From assembly GCA_021824575.1 (NCBI GenBank), contig JAKAKJ010000081.1, positions 1 through 58,928 of the forward strand: a DNA stretch of 58,928 nt, in the 5' to 3' direction. Below are positions 41,743 through 49,933 of this stretch, piece after piece. The notes under the pieces were generated by a model that saw only the letters and a list, made by a program, of their open reading frames with translations, was not told the DNA's origin and searched no databases. The translations under genes and the position numbers were made by a program. This stretch comes from Chloroflexota bacterium. Lineage in GTDB: Bacteria > Chloroflexota > Anaerolineae > Anaerolineales > Villigracilaceae. The first letter of the stretch is position 1. The number at the start of each line of letters is the position of its first letter.

Positions 41743-42987
41743 ATGCCCAGCAAAAAAATCCAAGAACTGGAACAACACAACGAACAGCTCAAACGCCTCG
41801 TTGAGTTAAGTGTCACCCTCAACTCGACGCTTGATCTCGATGCGCTGCTCCAGGAAATTACAAACACCGCAACTGAATTGCTTGACTGCGAAGCCGCGTC
41901 CATTTTGTTGTACGACGAGAAACACCCGCATCTTTATTTCGCCGCCGCAACCGGCTCCGATCCAAAGAAACTGGCCGAAGTCCCGGTGCCGATCGAGGAA
42001 AGTTTGGCAGGCACCATTTTCCGCACCAACCACTCCATCATCCTGAATAACGTCGAACAGGATCCTCGTCATTATTCGCTGGTTTCCGAACATATCCGCT
42101 TTCACGTGCAATCGCTTCTCGGTGTCCCCATGCTGATCAAAGATCGCATCATCGGTGTGCTGGAAGCAGTCAACAAACGAAACGCTGAATTCACGATACG
42201 CGATGAAACCATCTTGTTAGTCACTGCCGCTCATGCTGCGATTGCTCTCAACAACGCTCGTCTATTACGAACGACTCAACAGGCTCTCCAAAAGGTCAAG
42301 GAAGCAGATCAACTGAAGAGCAATTTTTTATCACTGGCATCCCACGAATTGCGGACGCCGCTTGGCATCATTATCGGATACGCATCGTTCCTGCGGGAAG
42401 ATGCCAAAGGGGAAACATCGGAGCACGCACAACACGTATTAAATGCTGCCCTTCAAATGCGCTCCCTCGTTGAAGATATGACAAATTTGACTATGCTTGA
42501 AACAGAAGGTTTGATGTTGATTAAGTCAAGCAACGTCGTTCTTCAAGATGTATTGAAAATTGCCTGCGACGAGGTGAAGGAACTTGCTTTAGCCAAAAGA
42601 CAGAGGCTGATCTTCGCTTTTCAAGATGCGCCAATCATAGTCAACGTAGATCCGAACAAGATGAACATCGCATTTGTTAACCTGCTCAATAATGCAATCC
42701 GATTTTCGCCGCAGGGAAGCGAGATCACAATCGGCGCAACTCAACAGGGAGATCGCATCATGGCATGGGTGCAGGATAGAGGGGTTGGAATTCCAACTGA
42801 CAAATTAAAGAAAATCTTCGAGAGTTTTTATCAAGCCGAGTCTCCCGCTACGCGTCGTTACGGCGGACTCGGCATTGGATTGACCATCGCCAAAGGATTG
42901 ATCGAAGCACAAGGCGGAAAAATTTGGGCCGAGTCGGAAGGAAAAGATAAAGGCTCGACATTCAAAGTCCTTCTGCCAAAAGTATAA
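41743..42987 (+). CDS. Soluble GAF-domain sensor histidine kinase
   Basis: 414 residues, no membrane segment. A GAF domain at ~15-175 (LVELSVTLNSTLDLDALLQEITNTATELL, VQSLLGVPMLIKDRIIGVLEAVNKR), then HisKA with the His in LASHELRTPLGIIIGY, and HATPase boxes NLLNNAIRFSP (N), DRGVGIP (G1) and GGLGIGLTIAKGLIEAQGG (G2). It should sense a small ligand or redox state in the cytoplasm. No response regulator is adjacent. It is convergent with dnaN. Confidence 0.92.
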   Translation: MPSKKIQELEQHNEQLKRLVELSVTLNSTLDLDALLQEITNTATELLDCEAASILLYDEKHPHLYFAAATGSDPKKLAEVPVPIEESLAGTIFRTNHSIILNNVEQDPRHYSLVSEHIRFHVQSLLGVPMLIKDRIIGVLEAVNKRNAEFTIRDETILLVTAAHAAIALNNARLLRTTQQALQKVKEADQLKSNFLSLASHELRTPLGIIIGYASFLREDAKGETSEHAQHVLNAALQMRSLVEDMTNLTMLETEGLMLIKSSNVVLQDVLKIACDEVKELALAKRQRLIFAFQDAPIIVNVDPNKMNIAFVNLLNNAIRFSPQGSEITIGATQQGDRIMAWVQDRGVGIPTDKLKKIFESFYQAESPATRRYGGLGIGLTIAKGLIEAQGGKIWAESEGKDKGSTFKVLLPKV

Positions 42988-43043
42988 AAAAAGAGACAAC
43001 CGATTGGTCATCTCTAACTTCCAACTGTCCAAACTTTAAACTT

Positions 43044-44177
43044 TTAACCCAAGTGCATCGGCATAATTACATGCAGAAATTGATCATCGCCAACCGGCCG
43101 CACCACCCCCGGCGCATTCGGTGCGGATGTTTCCAAGGCTACATTCGGAGTTTTGATTACTTCGAGTGCCTCGCGCAAAAACTTGACATTGAACGCAATT
43201 AAAACGCCGCTTCCATCTACCGTTGCTTCGACAATCGTTTCATTCTTGCCTGTTTCCTCGGAAGTTGCAGAAATCTCGACCTCGCTCGGTTGCAAATCGC
43301 CGCTCGCCGATTTGATATTCAGCCGCGCCACATTCGATCCTTCGCGCGCAAAAATCTCAGCCTGCTTGCAAGCTTTGATCAACGCCGCCGTGGACACGAG
43401 CGTTCGTGATGTATATTTACGCGGAATGATTTGCTGATAATCCGGGAAAGTCCCGTCAATCAATTGCGAAACAACTTCGACATCTTTGACGCGGAACAAT
43501 ACCTGTCCGCGCCCTTTTGGAACCACCATGTAAATCGGCTCCTCGCCATCGCTTGCAACACGCGCCAATTCGACCAAAGCGCGCGCCGGGACAATCGCCG
43601 TCAGCGGTGCGGGCGCAGGCGAAGACAAGGCCGCTTTGCGAACCGAGAGTCGAAATCCGTCCGCGGCGGCCATCGTTAATTTATCTTTCTCAACTTGAAC
43701 CAGCACGCCCATCAAAACGGGGCGCGCTTCATCTGTCGAGGCTGCGAAGGCCACCTGCTGAATCATCTCGCGGAAGTCAGCCACGTTTAGTTGCACCCCG
43801 CCGTCCAAGTCCGGGACGGGAAGCGGAGGAAATTCCTGGGCGTCAATGCACTTGATATCGTTGGTGGAGGTCCCACCGCGTACGTTCAGCGTTTGCGTCT
43901 TGGCATCAAGTGAGAGCAGTACCTGATCGCTCGGCAGCGTATTGACCAAATCAGAAAACGTTCGTGCCGGAACGGTCGTTGAGCCTTCCTGTTCGATACG
44001 GGCTGGAACCCAGCATGTGATTCCCAATTCAAGATTGGTGGCAGAGAGCCGCAAACGACCTTCGTCCGATGCGACCAGCACATTCGCAAGCACTGGCAGC
44101 GTACTGCGCGGCGACACCGCACGTGACACAATGCCAAGACCGCGAGCAAGATTCTCTTGTAATACGGTCACTTTCAT
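43044..44177 (-). CDS. dnaN: DNA polymerase III beta subunit (sliding clamp)
   Basis: 377 residues, full length. It forms the ring that tethers polymerase III to DNA. Features: MKVTVLQENLARGLGIVSRAVSPRSTLPVLANVLV, TVPARTFSDLVNTLPSDQVLLSLDAKTQTLNV, FAASTDEARPVLMGVLVQVEKDKLTMAAADGFRLSVRKA, IDGTFPDYQQIIPRKYTS, and the C-terminal FLHVIMPMHLG. GAGG precedes the ATG. dnaA, commonly adjacent, is absent; the probable origin begins about 2.4 kb upstream, beyond two membrane-protein genes. Confidence 0.97.
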   Translation of the reverse strand: MKVTVLQENLARGLGIVSRAVSPRSTLPVLANVLVASDEGRLRLSATNLELGITCWVPARIEQEGSTTVPARTFSDLVNTLPSDQVLLSLDAKTQTLNVRGGTSTNDIKCIDAQEFPPLPVPDLDGGVQLNVADFREMIQQVAFAASTDEARPVLMGVLVQVEKDKLTMAAADGFRLSVRKAALSSPAPAPLTAIVPARALVELARVASDGEEPIYMVVPKGRGQVLFRVKDVEVVSQLIDGTFPDYQQIIPRKYTSRTLVSTAALIKACKQAEIFAREGSNVARLNIKSASGDLQPSEVEISATSEETGKNETIVEATVDGSGVLIAFNVKFLREALEVIKTPNVALETSAPNAPGVVRPVGDDQFLHVIMPMHLG

Positions 44178-44217
44178 GAGTTAGCCCTCGTCAATGGGAT
44201 GATGCCGAAGTATATCA

Positions 44218-46116
44218 TTAACGTACAAAGGCAGATACAACCAACATCACTAAAGCAAACAGAATTTGCAGACCAAACAACGCGGCCGCGACATAGCCAA
44301 CGATAACCCAACCAGAATTGCCTCCAGTTTGTTGGCGGACGGGTTGGCCCTCAGCTAATTGACGAACGACTTGCGCCGCCTGCTGGATTGCCTGCTTGTT
44401 GACTCCGCCTGCCCAGATGATTCCCTGCGACTCATCCGGGACGATGATGCGGCTTCCACTAAAAGAGCGAATCCACTCTGGGACACCCTTGGCCACCAAA
44501 CTTCCGCTCAGCACAACTGCATCAAATTGACCATCCGGTTTCTCACCAACAACGATCGCCGACACATTTGGCGCAGATTTCACCATCGCGGCTTTGACTG
44601 ATTCGCCAAAACCATCCTCCGAATCCGCAATCAAGACTTTGAAATCGGTTTGTTTCTTTGCCAATGCGCTAGCCGTGAATAATCCATCGCGGCGCAAAAC
44701 CAACAAATGATAGATAAACAAAATGATAAATAAAACGAGCAACTGCAGATCGTTCAAAACTGTGGACAGAAATGAACTATCAATCTGGCCGCCCAATAAA
44801 GCATTCAAGAATTGAAAGACCAGCGCCACAGCCGAAATCATCCCGCCGATCACGCCGGCAAACAATGCCAAATACAAATAAGCTTTTCTGACGATTGACC
44901 GCCGCGCGTGTTCTGCCATATCGCCTTCCGCAAGCGCTTCACGTTGCATCGGGCGCCACGTCAGCAGCCAAAGCGGAAGCCAGGCAGCGATCAGCGAAAT
45001 AGCGGTTGCAAGATTCGAGCGCAATGTATCAGTCAAAAGCAACGAGCCGCCGGTTGATAAATCAATCAGGAACTTGATCAATGCGGCAACGCCGATGAAT
45101 GCTCCGCCCAATCCAAGGGCGGACAAAATATAGAAGTACACGCGCTTCATAGCGGCTTGTCGAACCGGATCGCCAATCGAATCAATGTGACGATTGAGCC
45201 AGTGTCCGTAATAAGCCCACACCACGCCAAGCGGCAAGCCAATCGAAATGGGTCCGCCAATTTGATGGATGAAGTCCGCAGTCGAAATATCTGCGCCAAG
45301 AATTTTCGTGATGACGATATTTACAACCATCGCCGCGGTCGTCAGCACGGTGACGACTCCGCTTAGGGCGAGGATGTAAAGAAAGCCAAGGCGTAGATTC
45401 GACTCTTTTTCCGCCGCGTCGGCCAGCGAGTCCTGGATGATGCGCCACGAATAAAACCACACCGGCGTCCCGATGACCAACAAGGCAATCCCATTGATCA
45501 AAGTCTCGGACGTAAGCTCACCCAGCACGCTTCCCGGAATAAAGAAAATATAGTTCAAAGCTTGTTGCGCACCAAAGATCATCATCAACAAACTGTAGAG
45601 AACCCACACATAACGATACAGTCGACGGACGTCTGCAAAGTTTTCTTTGGATGGGAGCGTCTGCCATTCGCCCCGCAAAATATTCCAGAAGTAAATCGCA
45701 ATGACGCCGTTCATCAGGATTGCGATCAGGTTATCGGGCCAGGTCTGCGAACCACCGACAAAAGCGCGCTCCACAGATAGATGAACCAGCTGCAGAAAAA
45801 TACGATTGAGCAATGCCAGCAAATTTTGAATCAGCGGGATAAGTGTGCCGATCAAAACCCCATAAAGAAAGATGGCGCGCAAGCTGGCGGTTTTCTCTTC
45901 ATCATCACGACCCGAGGTGCGTTGCGCCCATAACCAATGGATTAGGAAAATGGGTACGCCGACTACAACCAGCGCAAGCGCCTGGGCCAACGCCTCCGCA
46001 CTGCCGCCGACAATTTGATCCACAATCGAACGAAGCAGGTTGATCAATCCCCAAAGGACAACCTCGAGGCTGATGAGCGCGACAGCGTAGAAATAAAGTC
46101 TGCGGACAGTTTTCAT
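44218..46116 (-). CDS. Large membrane protein with three DUF5671-like repeats
   Basis: 632 residues. Three units of ~130 residues, each with about four membrane segments, begin VRRLYFYAVALISLEVVLWG, VRRLYRYVWVLYSLLMMIFG and MKRVYFYILSALGLGGAFIG; each carries a copy of a Pro-aromatic-Trp motif (GVPIFLIHWLWAQR, GTPVWFYSWRIIQD, WLPLWLLTWRPMQRE). A soluble ~120-residue domain follows (KVLIADSEDGFGESVKAAMV, VLSGSLVAKGVPEWIRSF, RIIVPDES) and a last membrane helix. Function unknown. AGGAG supports the start; the preceding gene ends 9 bases away. Confidence 0.82.
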   Translation of the reverse strand: MKTVRRLYFYAVALISLEVVLWGLINLLRSIVDQIVGGSAEALAQALALVVVGVPIFLIHWLWAQRTSGRDDEEKTASLRAIFLYGVLIGTLIPLIQNLLALLNRIFLQLVHLSVERAFVGGSQTWPDNLIAILMNGVIAIYFWNILRGEWQTLPSKENFADVRRLYRYVWVLYSLLMMIFGAQQALNYIFFIPGSVLGELTSETLINGIALLVIGTPVWFYSWRIIQDSLADAAEKESNLRLGFLYILALSGVVTVLTTAAMVVNIVITKILGADISTADFIHQIGGPISIGLPLGVVWAYYGHWLNRHIDSIGDPVRQAAMKRVYFYILSALGLGGAFIGVAALIKFLIDLSTGGSLLLTDTLRSNLATAISLIAAWLPLWLLTWRPMQREALAEGDMAEHARRSIVRKAYLYLALFAGVIGGMISAVALVFQFLNALLGGQIDSSFLSTVLNDLQLLVLFIILFIYHLLVLRRDGLFTASALAKKQTDFKVLIADSEDGFGESVKAAMVKSAPNVSAIVVGEKPDGQFDAVVLSGSLVAKGVPEWIRSFSGSRIIVPDESQGIIWAGGVNKQAIQQAAQVVRQLAEGQPVRQQTGGNSGWVIVGYVAAALFGLQILFALVMLVVSAFVR

Positions 46117-46125
46117 GGCATTCTC

Positions 46126-46602
46126 CTATGGCTTTGGGGGTATTTGATACCAGCTGTAATCCCAAAGATTATATGTTGGCATGGATGAGATTTTCCATAC
46201 GCCGTTCTGCTTCACCAACTTCGCTGAACCAACATCGTTAAACCCGCTGGAGAACGGATCATTGGGTGTGTACGTCATGCTGATTTCAACGGCAGCATCC
46301 TCGCCAGTGATATCAACCTTCCCAATCTGGACTCCGTTATTGGCGGGGTCCAGTTTTCCAACTGCAAATGCCTGCCGGAATTGGTTTAGCGTTGGCTTGT
46401 TGTCGAGGTCAGCCAAATATCCGTAGGCTTTCGGATAATCCTTATTGAGCAAAGCCAGCACATAGTTATGCACAACGCCATCGGGAGTATCCTCAGAAAC
46501 ATAGGCTTGTGTATTCTGCCTTGAAAAGAAGAAAGCCAATGCAATCACAATCAATACTGCAATCCCGATCAAAATGCCGGTCAAAAACCGATCCTGTTTC
46601 AT
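46126..46602 (-). CDS. Membrane-anchored NTF2-like (DUF4878-type) protein
   Basis: 158 residues. One N-terminal membrane segment (~8-27, TGILIGIAVLIVIALAFFFS), then a small alpha+beta domain: DGVVHNYVLALLNKDYPKAYGYLAD, QFRQAFAV, VDITGEDAAVEISMTYTPND, AKLVKQNGVWKISSM. The pattern of a helix pair and a curved sheet ending in W-K-I resembles NTF2-like lipoproteins. GGGAGC precedes the ATG. First gene left of the probable origin; likely co-transcribed with the DUF5671-like gene. Confidence 0.77.
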   Translation of the reverse strand: MKQDRFLTGILIGIAVLIVIALAFFFSRQNTQAYVSEDTPDGVVHNYVLALLNKDYPKAYGYLADLDNKPTLNQFRQAFAVGKLDPANNGVQIGKVDITGEDAAVEISMTYTPNDPFSSGFNDVGSAKLVKQNGVWKISSMPTYNLWDYSWYQIPPKP

Positions 46603-46710
46603 GGTCAGCTCCCTGTTTTGATTTCATTGTATAAGGTTTGAATATGGAAAGCAAGAAAGGCGTCTTTCATGTTTGGGCGCTTGTTGGATGTTTCCCAGTA
46701 GGATGTAATG

Positions 46711-46755
46711 ACAGTTTATTTATTTATATATGGAATTCGTAGTCTTAGTAGGGAC
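46711..46755 (-). other. DNA unwinding element with DnaA-trio-like tract
   Basis: Reading the minus strand from the tandem boxes: a GTCC linker (46755-46752), then CTA CTA AGA CTA CGA (46751-46737), then ATTCC and an AT-only stretch (46730-46715, TATATAAATAAATAAA). In Bacillus subtilis the DnaA-trio has the same order: boxes, short GC linker, CTA-rich triplets, AT-rich DUE. The tract is seen; its role in strand opening is inferred. Confidence 0.7.
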
Positions 46756-46773
46756 TGTTGATAATGTGGATAA
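46756..46773 (-). other. Tandem DnaA boxes next to the unwinding element
   Basis: Two 9-mers abut: TTATCCACA (perfect) and TTATCAACA (one mismatch), both read on the minus strand and pointing toward the trio-like tract and AT-rich stretch. Confidence 0.85.
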
Positions 46774-47002
46774 TGAAATGTGGCCGTATCGGTTGGATGT
46801 CTTCGACCCCCTCACTGCCACATCTTTGGGAATCTAGTTATTTTATGGTTTTGAAACTATGTGCACAATATTGGAATAGTTTCTCGCCGAAGCAGGCGGT
46901 TTTTTGATAGCTCTATATATTGGATAATGGGCGTGATTGGAGCCCATATCTAGGGGTCATGTTTTCGGGCTTTTTTGCTAATTTCTCAACGAGTTGTGTC
47001 TA

Positions 47003-47052
47003 TTGTCCACAGGCGATGCCCTTTATCCACAGTTTTACCCCTGTTATCCACA
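47003..47052 (+). other. Second DnaA-box cluster
   Basis: TTGTCCACA (47003), TTATCCACA (47023) and TTATCCACA (47044), all on the plus strand, with starts 20 and 21 bases apart, i.e. about two helical turns. This spacing puts the boxes on one face of the helix. A further perfect box on the minus strand lies inside the next gene at 47293-47301. Confidence 0.85.
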
Positions 47053-47098
47053 AAAAGGACTTTCTAATTTGGAGTTGTCTGACCCAAATATGGACGGC

Positions 47099-48127
47099 TC
47101 ACAGGCTGGTGGATGTTTCCAATCCATTTTCAGCGGCGATTTCGTCTAGCCGGACTTCGATTTCATCCAGATAGCTATCCAAGCCGGAAACGCGCCCTTC
47201 GAACGATGCGCCAAGCAGACTCAATTTTTGGCACGCTTCATTCCACGACTGGGACTGGCTCTCGTTTAAGACGGCAACTGTCAGCGTCCACGTGTGGATA
47301 AGTGGCCAGAGCGCAGTCAGCGGAGTATCGCCAGCGAGCAAGGCCTCCATCGCTTTTTCGTAATAGTTCAGCCGTGCGGCGTGGATGCGTTGATCCACTT
47401 TCGCATTTTCAGCGGCGGCGAGGAACGAAGCTTTCCATTGGGGCATCCATCCGGTGAGTGTATTGGCATCCACTTGACTCGCACCGATCAAATTGAAAAG
47501 TGTCGCTGTGAAATTTGGACGTTCGGCAGCCTGTGCCCGCGCGGGAAAATCGAGCAGGAAACGTCTTTCCGTCAGCGGGCCGCCGCTCAATTCGGCCACC
47601 GTATCCGCCGCGTAGTTTATGGCTCGAAGAAATTGCCTGACTTGCATCGGCCCGGTTTTTTCTGGTTCGATGTCTGACAGATCCATCCAGCCTTTGCGCG
47701 CCTCAGCCAACAGTTTGCGGCAGCGACTCAACATCAGCGACGGCGCCTGGAATTCAAACCCGGCGCGCAAACCAGCCTGTACGAACTCAAAAAATTTTTC
47801 GCTTTGGTACAAAAGCATCGGGTCGTACATTTCGTAGCCGAGCATCGGATCCGCCCGTAGTTCCCGCGGCGACCTGAAATCCGATCTGGCCCGATGTGCG
47901 ATATCGAGATGAAAATCCGGCGTGAGCTTGACGATCTCACGCTTGACAGCTGGCTTTGTGTTATGAACCAGTACGAGGTCGATATCCGCTGTGCCGCCGA
48001 GCATCGGATCCACATCTGAGACAAGCGAGCCCGTCAGATACGCGGCGATCACGTCGCGGTCGTTGAAAGCCCGTTCCTGGGCTGTCTCTTTGGCAATGCG
48101 GATGAGTGACTCTCGTGTGACGCGCAT
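47099..48127 (-). CDS. Nucleotidyltransferase-domain protein
   Basis: 342 residues. The N-terminal ~90 residues carry a polymerase-beta-type motif: AYLTGSLVSD followed by GGTADIDLVLVH (GS-x-D-x-D pattern) and a third acidic residue in FHLDIAHR. The helical remainder (LMLSRCRKLLAEARKGW, QVRQFLRAINYAADTVAELS) resembles the helical half of aminoglycoside/lincosamide-type nucleotidyltransferases, but the substrate is unknown. It follows the deoxynucleoside kinase gene by 9 bases. Its 3' end borders the origin and contains a perfect DnaA box at 47293-47301. Confidence 0.82.
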   Translation of the reverse strand: MRVTRESLIRIAKETAQERAFNDRDVIAAYLTGSLVSDVDPMLGGTADIDLVLVHNTKPAVKREIVKLTPDFHLDIAHRARSDFRSPRELRADPMLGYEMYDPMLLYQSEKFFEFVQAGLRAGFEFQAPSLMLSRCRKLLAEARKGWMDLSDIEPEKTGPMQVRQFLRAINYAADTVAELSGGPLTERRFLLDFPARAQAAERPNFTATLFNLIGASQVDANTLTGWMPQWKASFLAAAENAKVDQRIHAARLNYYEKAMEALLAGDTPLTALWPLIHTWTLTVAVLNESQSQSWNEACQKLSLLGASFEGRVSGLDSYLDEIEVRLDEIAAENGLETSTSL

Positions 48128-48136
48128 AGTTGGATT

Positions 48137-48775
48137 CTACTCGTCGAGCGGCAAACTGGGTTGAAACGGATTCAGGTTCAAAGTCTCGCGGATGCGGTTC
48201 TCGATCAGCTTGAGGTGCTCCGGGTTCTGGATGATATTCAAGGGATTCGTATCAATTGTCAAAACCGGCGTGCTGTCGTATGGTCTGGAAAAGAAATCTT
48301 CGTATGAACGATTCAATAGATCAATATAACTTCGTTCCATATTGCGTTCGTACGGACGGTCGCGCAAAGCGATGCGCTGCATGAGCACGTCAGTGGTGGC
48401 GCACAGGTAAACGATCAAATCGGGTTTCGGGATTTTCTCTCCGAGCGCTTCATGCACTTTGTAATACATTTCCAATTCGTCACCCTTCAGGTTGATGCGT
48501 GCAAACAATGCGTCCTTCGCAAAAGTGTAATCGGAGATCAGGGATTTGCCAGCCGCTAACAGGTCCGGTACAGTGCGGCGCTGCTGGTGATATCGGCTGA
48601 GCAAAAAAAAGATTTGCGTTTGAAACGCATAGCGTTCGCGGTCACTGTAAAAGTCAGAAAGAAAAGGATTCTCCTCAAAGACCTCCAGCAAAATTTCAGA
48701 TTCAAAAACAGGCTGCAACAGGCGGGCGAGGGTGGTCTTGCCAACCCCGATCACCCCTTCGATTGCGACGTACAT
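48137..48775 (-). CDS. Deoxynucleoside kinase (dNK/dGK-dAK family)
   Basis: 212 residues from the ATG at 48775, chosen because GGGAG lies 6 bases upstream; the long upstream extension is not coding. P-loop YVAIEGVIGVGKTTL, then FEENPFLSDFYSDRERYAFQTQIFFLLSRY (substrate pocket), the DYTFAKDALFA motif, and the Arg-rich lid RIALRDRPYERNMERSYIDLLNRSYEDFF. It phosphorylates deoxynucleosides for salvage; purine preference is likely from its dGK/dAK-like layout but unproven. Operon with the nucleotidyltransferase. Confidence 0.9.
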   Translation of the reverse strand: MYVAIEGVIGVGKTTLARLLQPVFESEILLEVFEENPFLSDFYSDRERYAFQTQIFFLLSRYHQQRRTVPDLLAAGKSLISDYTFAKDALFARINLKGDELEMYYKVHEALGEKIPKPDLIVYLCATTDVLMQRIALRDRPYERNMERSYIDLLNRSYEDFFSRPYDSTPVLTIDTNPLNIIQNPEHLKLIENRIRETLNLNPFQPSLPLDE

Positions 48776-48897
48776 GAACGACTCCCAGGTGAGATGTGTC
48801 AAGGATACCATAAAACCTAAAGCTATCACGTCATTACAAAGGCGGGTAGCAAGGGTTTGAGTCGCAGGGCGTTGACATCTTCCGAGTGTCCCTACGA

Positions 48898-48903
48898 TAT
48901 AAT
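48898..48903 (+). promoter_or_regulatory. -10 box giving a leaderless glycosyltransferase transcript
   Basis: Perfect TATAAT ends 7 bases before the ATG at 48911 and no ribosome binding site is present. A TTGACA lies at 48872-48877, but the 20-base spacing is longer than ideal. Confidence 0.55.
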
Positions 48904-48910
48904 TCTTTTG

Positions 48911-49924
48911 ATGACGCGTATTGGCATTGTTCCCAGTGTTGACGGTATCGGCGGGATGGCATCTTTCCGATTCAAATTCGAATCTGGATTGAAAGCTCGC
49001 GGAATCGAGGTGACTCACAATCCTGAGCAATCAACCGATGCTATTCTGGTTATTGCCGGGACGAAGAATCTGCCCCCGTTATGGAAGGCTCGCCGCCGCG
49101 ACGTGCGGATCGTGCAGCGACTCGACGGCGTCAACTGGATCCATCGCAAGCGCAATACCGGCATCAAACATTTTGTCCGTGCAGAGTACGGCAATTTTAT
49201 TCTGTCGCTGATTCGTTCACGGATTGCCACGCGCATTTTGTATCAGAGCGAGTTCTCCCGTCGCTGGTGGGATGATTGGTATGGCAAACCGAATAAGCCA
49301 GCTTTTGTCGTTCACAACGGCGTGGATTTGAATGTGTATCAGCCAAATGCTTTGGATAAGCGCTCAACTGAGCGCTACCGCTTGTTGATTGTCGAGGGCA
49401 ATCTTGGCGGCGGCTACGATATGGGACTTGATCATGCAATTCAGTTGGCTGAGGCTCTTTCCCAGAAATATAATTTTCCAATGGAAGTGATGGTGGTCGG
49501 AAAGATCAGTGACGAACATAAAGCCGCGGTCGAATCCAAAACGCACATTCCGATTCTTTGGACGGGCTCGGTTCCGCGCGAACAAATTCCAGAGATTGAC
49601 CGTTCCGCTCATTTGCTTTTTTCCGCTGACCTTAACGCAGCTTGTCCCAATTCTGTCATCGAGGCGATGGCGTGTGGATTACCGGTAGTCGCATTTGATA
49701 CGGGTGCGTTGAATGAACTTGTGCTTGGTGATTCTGGCCGCGTGGTTCCGTACGGCGGCGATCCGTGGAAATTGGATCAACCGGATATTCCCGCGCTGGC
49801 GGAAGCCGCTGTGGAAATATTGAACGATCAATTGCATTTTCGAACAGCCGCACGAGAGCAAGCTGAAAAGGCTCTCAGTCTCGATAAAATGATTGATGGC
49901 TATTTGAAAGTCTTGTTGGATTGA
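48911..49924 (+). CDS. Glycosyltransferase, GT-B fold (group 1/GT4 type)
   Basis: 337 residues from the ATG at 48911. N-terminal GIVPSVDGIGGMASFRFKFESGLKARGIEVTHNP, then FVVHNGVDLNVYQP, YRLLIVEGNLGGGYDMGLDHAIQLAEAL, and the donor-site motif LNAACPNSVIEAMACGLPVVAFDTGALNELV with the E-x7-E pattern. It should transfer a sugar from a nucleotide sugar. The next gene, 10 bases downstream, is a second GT-B enzyme, so both likely serve the same surface glycan. Confidence 0.88.
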   Translation: MTRIGIVPSVDGIGGMASFRFKFESGLKARGIEVTHNPEQSTDAILVIAGTKNLPPLWKARRRDVRIVQRLDGVNWIHRKRNTGIKHFVRAEYGNFILSLIRSRIATRILYQSEFSRRWWDDWYGKPNKPAFVVHNGVDLNVYQPNALDKRSTERYRLLIVEGNLGGGYDMGLDHAIQLAEALSQKYNFPMEVMVVGKISDEHKAAVESKTHIPILWTGSVPREQIPEIDRSAHLLFSADLNAACPNSVIEAMACGLPVVAFDTGALNELVLGDSGRVVPYGGDPWKLDQPDIPALAEAAVEILNDQLHFRTAAREQAEKALSLDKMIDGYLKVLLD

Positions 49925-49933
49925 TTCCCGCTG

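Larger units (their letters stand above)
46680..47060. other. Probable chromosomal replication origin (oriC)
   Basis: A 496-base gap without a credible gene holds a cluster of DnaA boxes in two groups, an AT-rich stretch and a TAG-triplet tract. Perfect TTATCCACA boxes lie at 46765-46773 (minus), 47023-47031 and 47044-47052 (plus); one-mismatch boxes at 46756-46764, 46860-46868 and 47003-47011. Chance would give a perfect 9-mer about 0.004 times in 500 bases on both strands. dnaN and a parS-like site are close. An 11-mer TGGATGTTTCC occurs at 46685 and again at 47110, framing the region. Confidence 0.85.

Noticed and set aside
42100-42111. TTTCACGTGCAA, a second parS-like word
   Set aside because: Only 11 of the 14 core bases match parS, the dyad is broken and it lies in the conserved GAF part of a histidine kinase.
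46920-47174. 84-codon open frame across the origin
   Set aside because: It covers the DnaA boxes, lacks a ribosome binding site and resembles no protein family.
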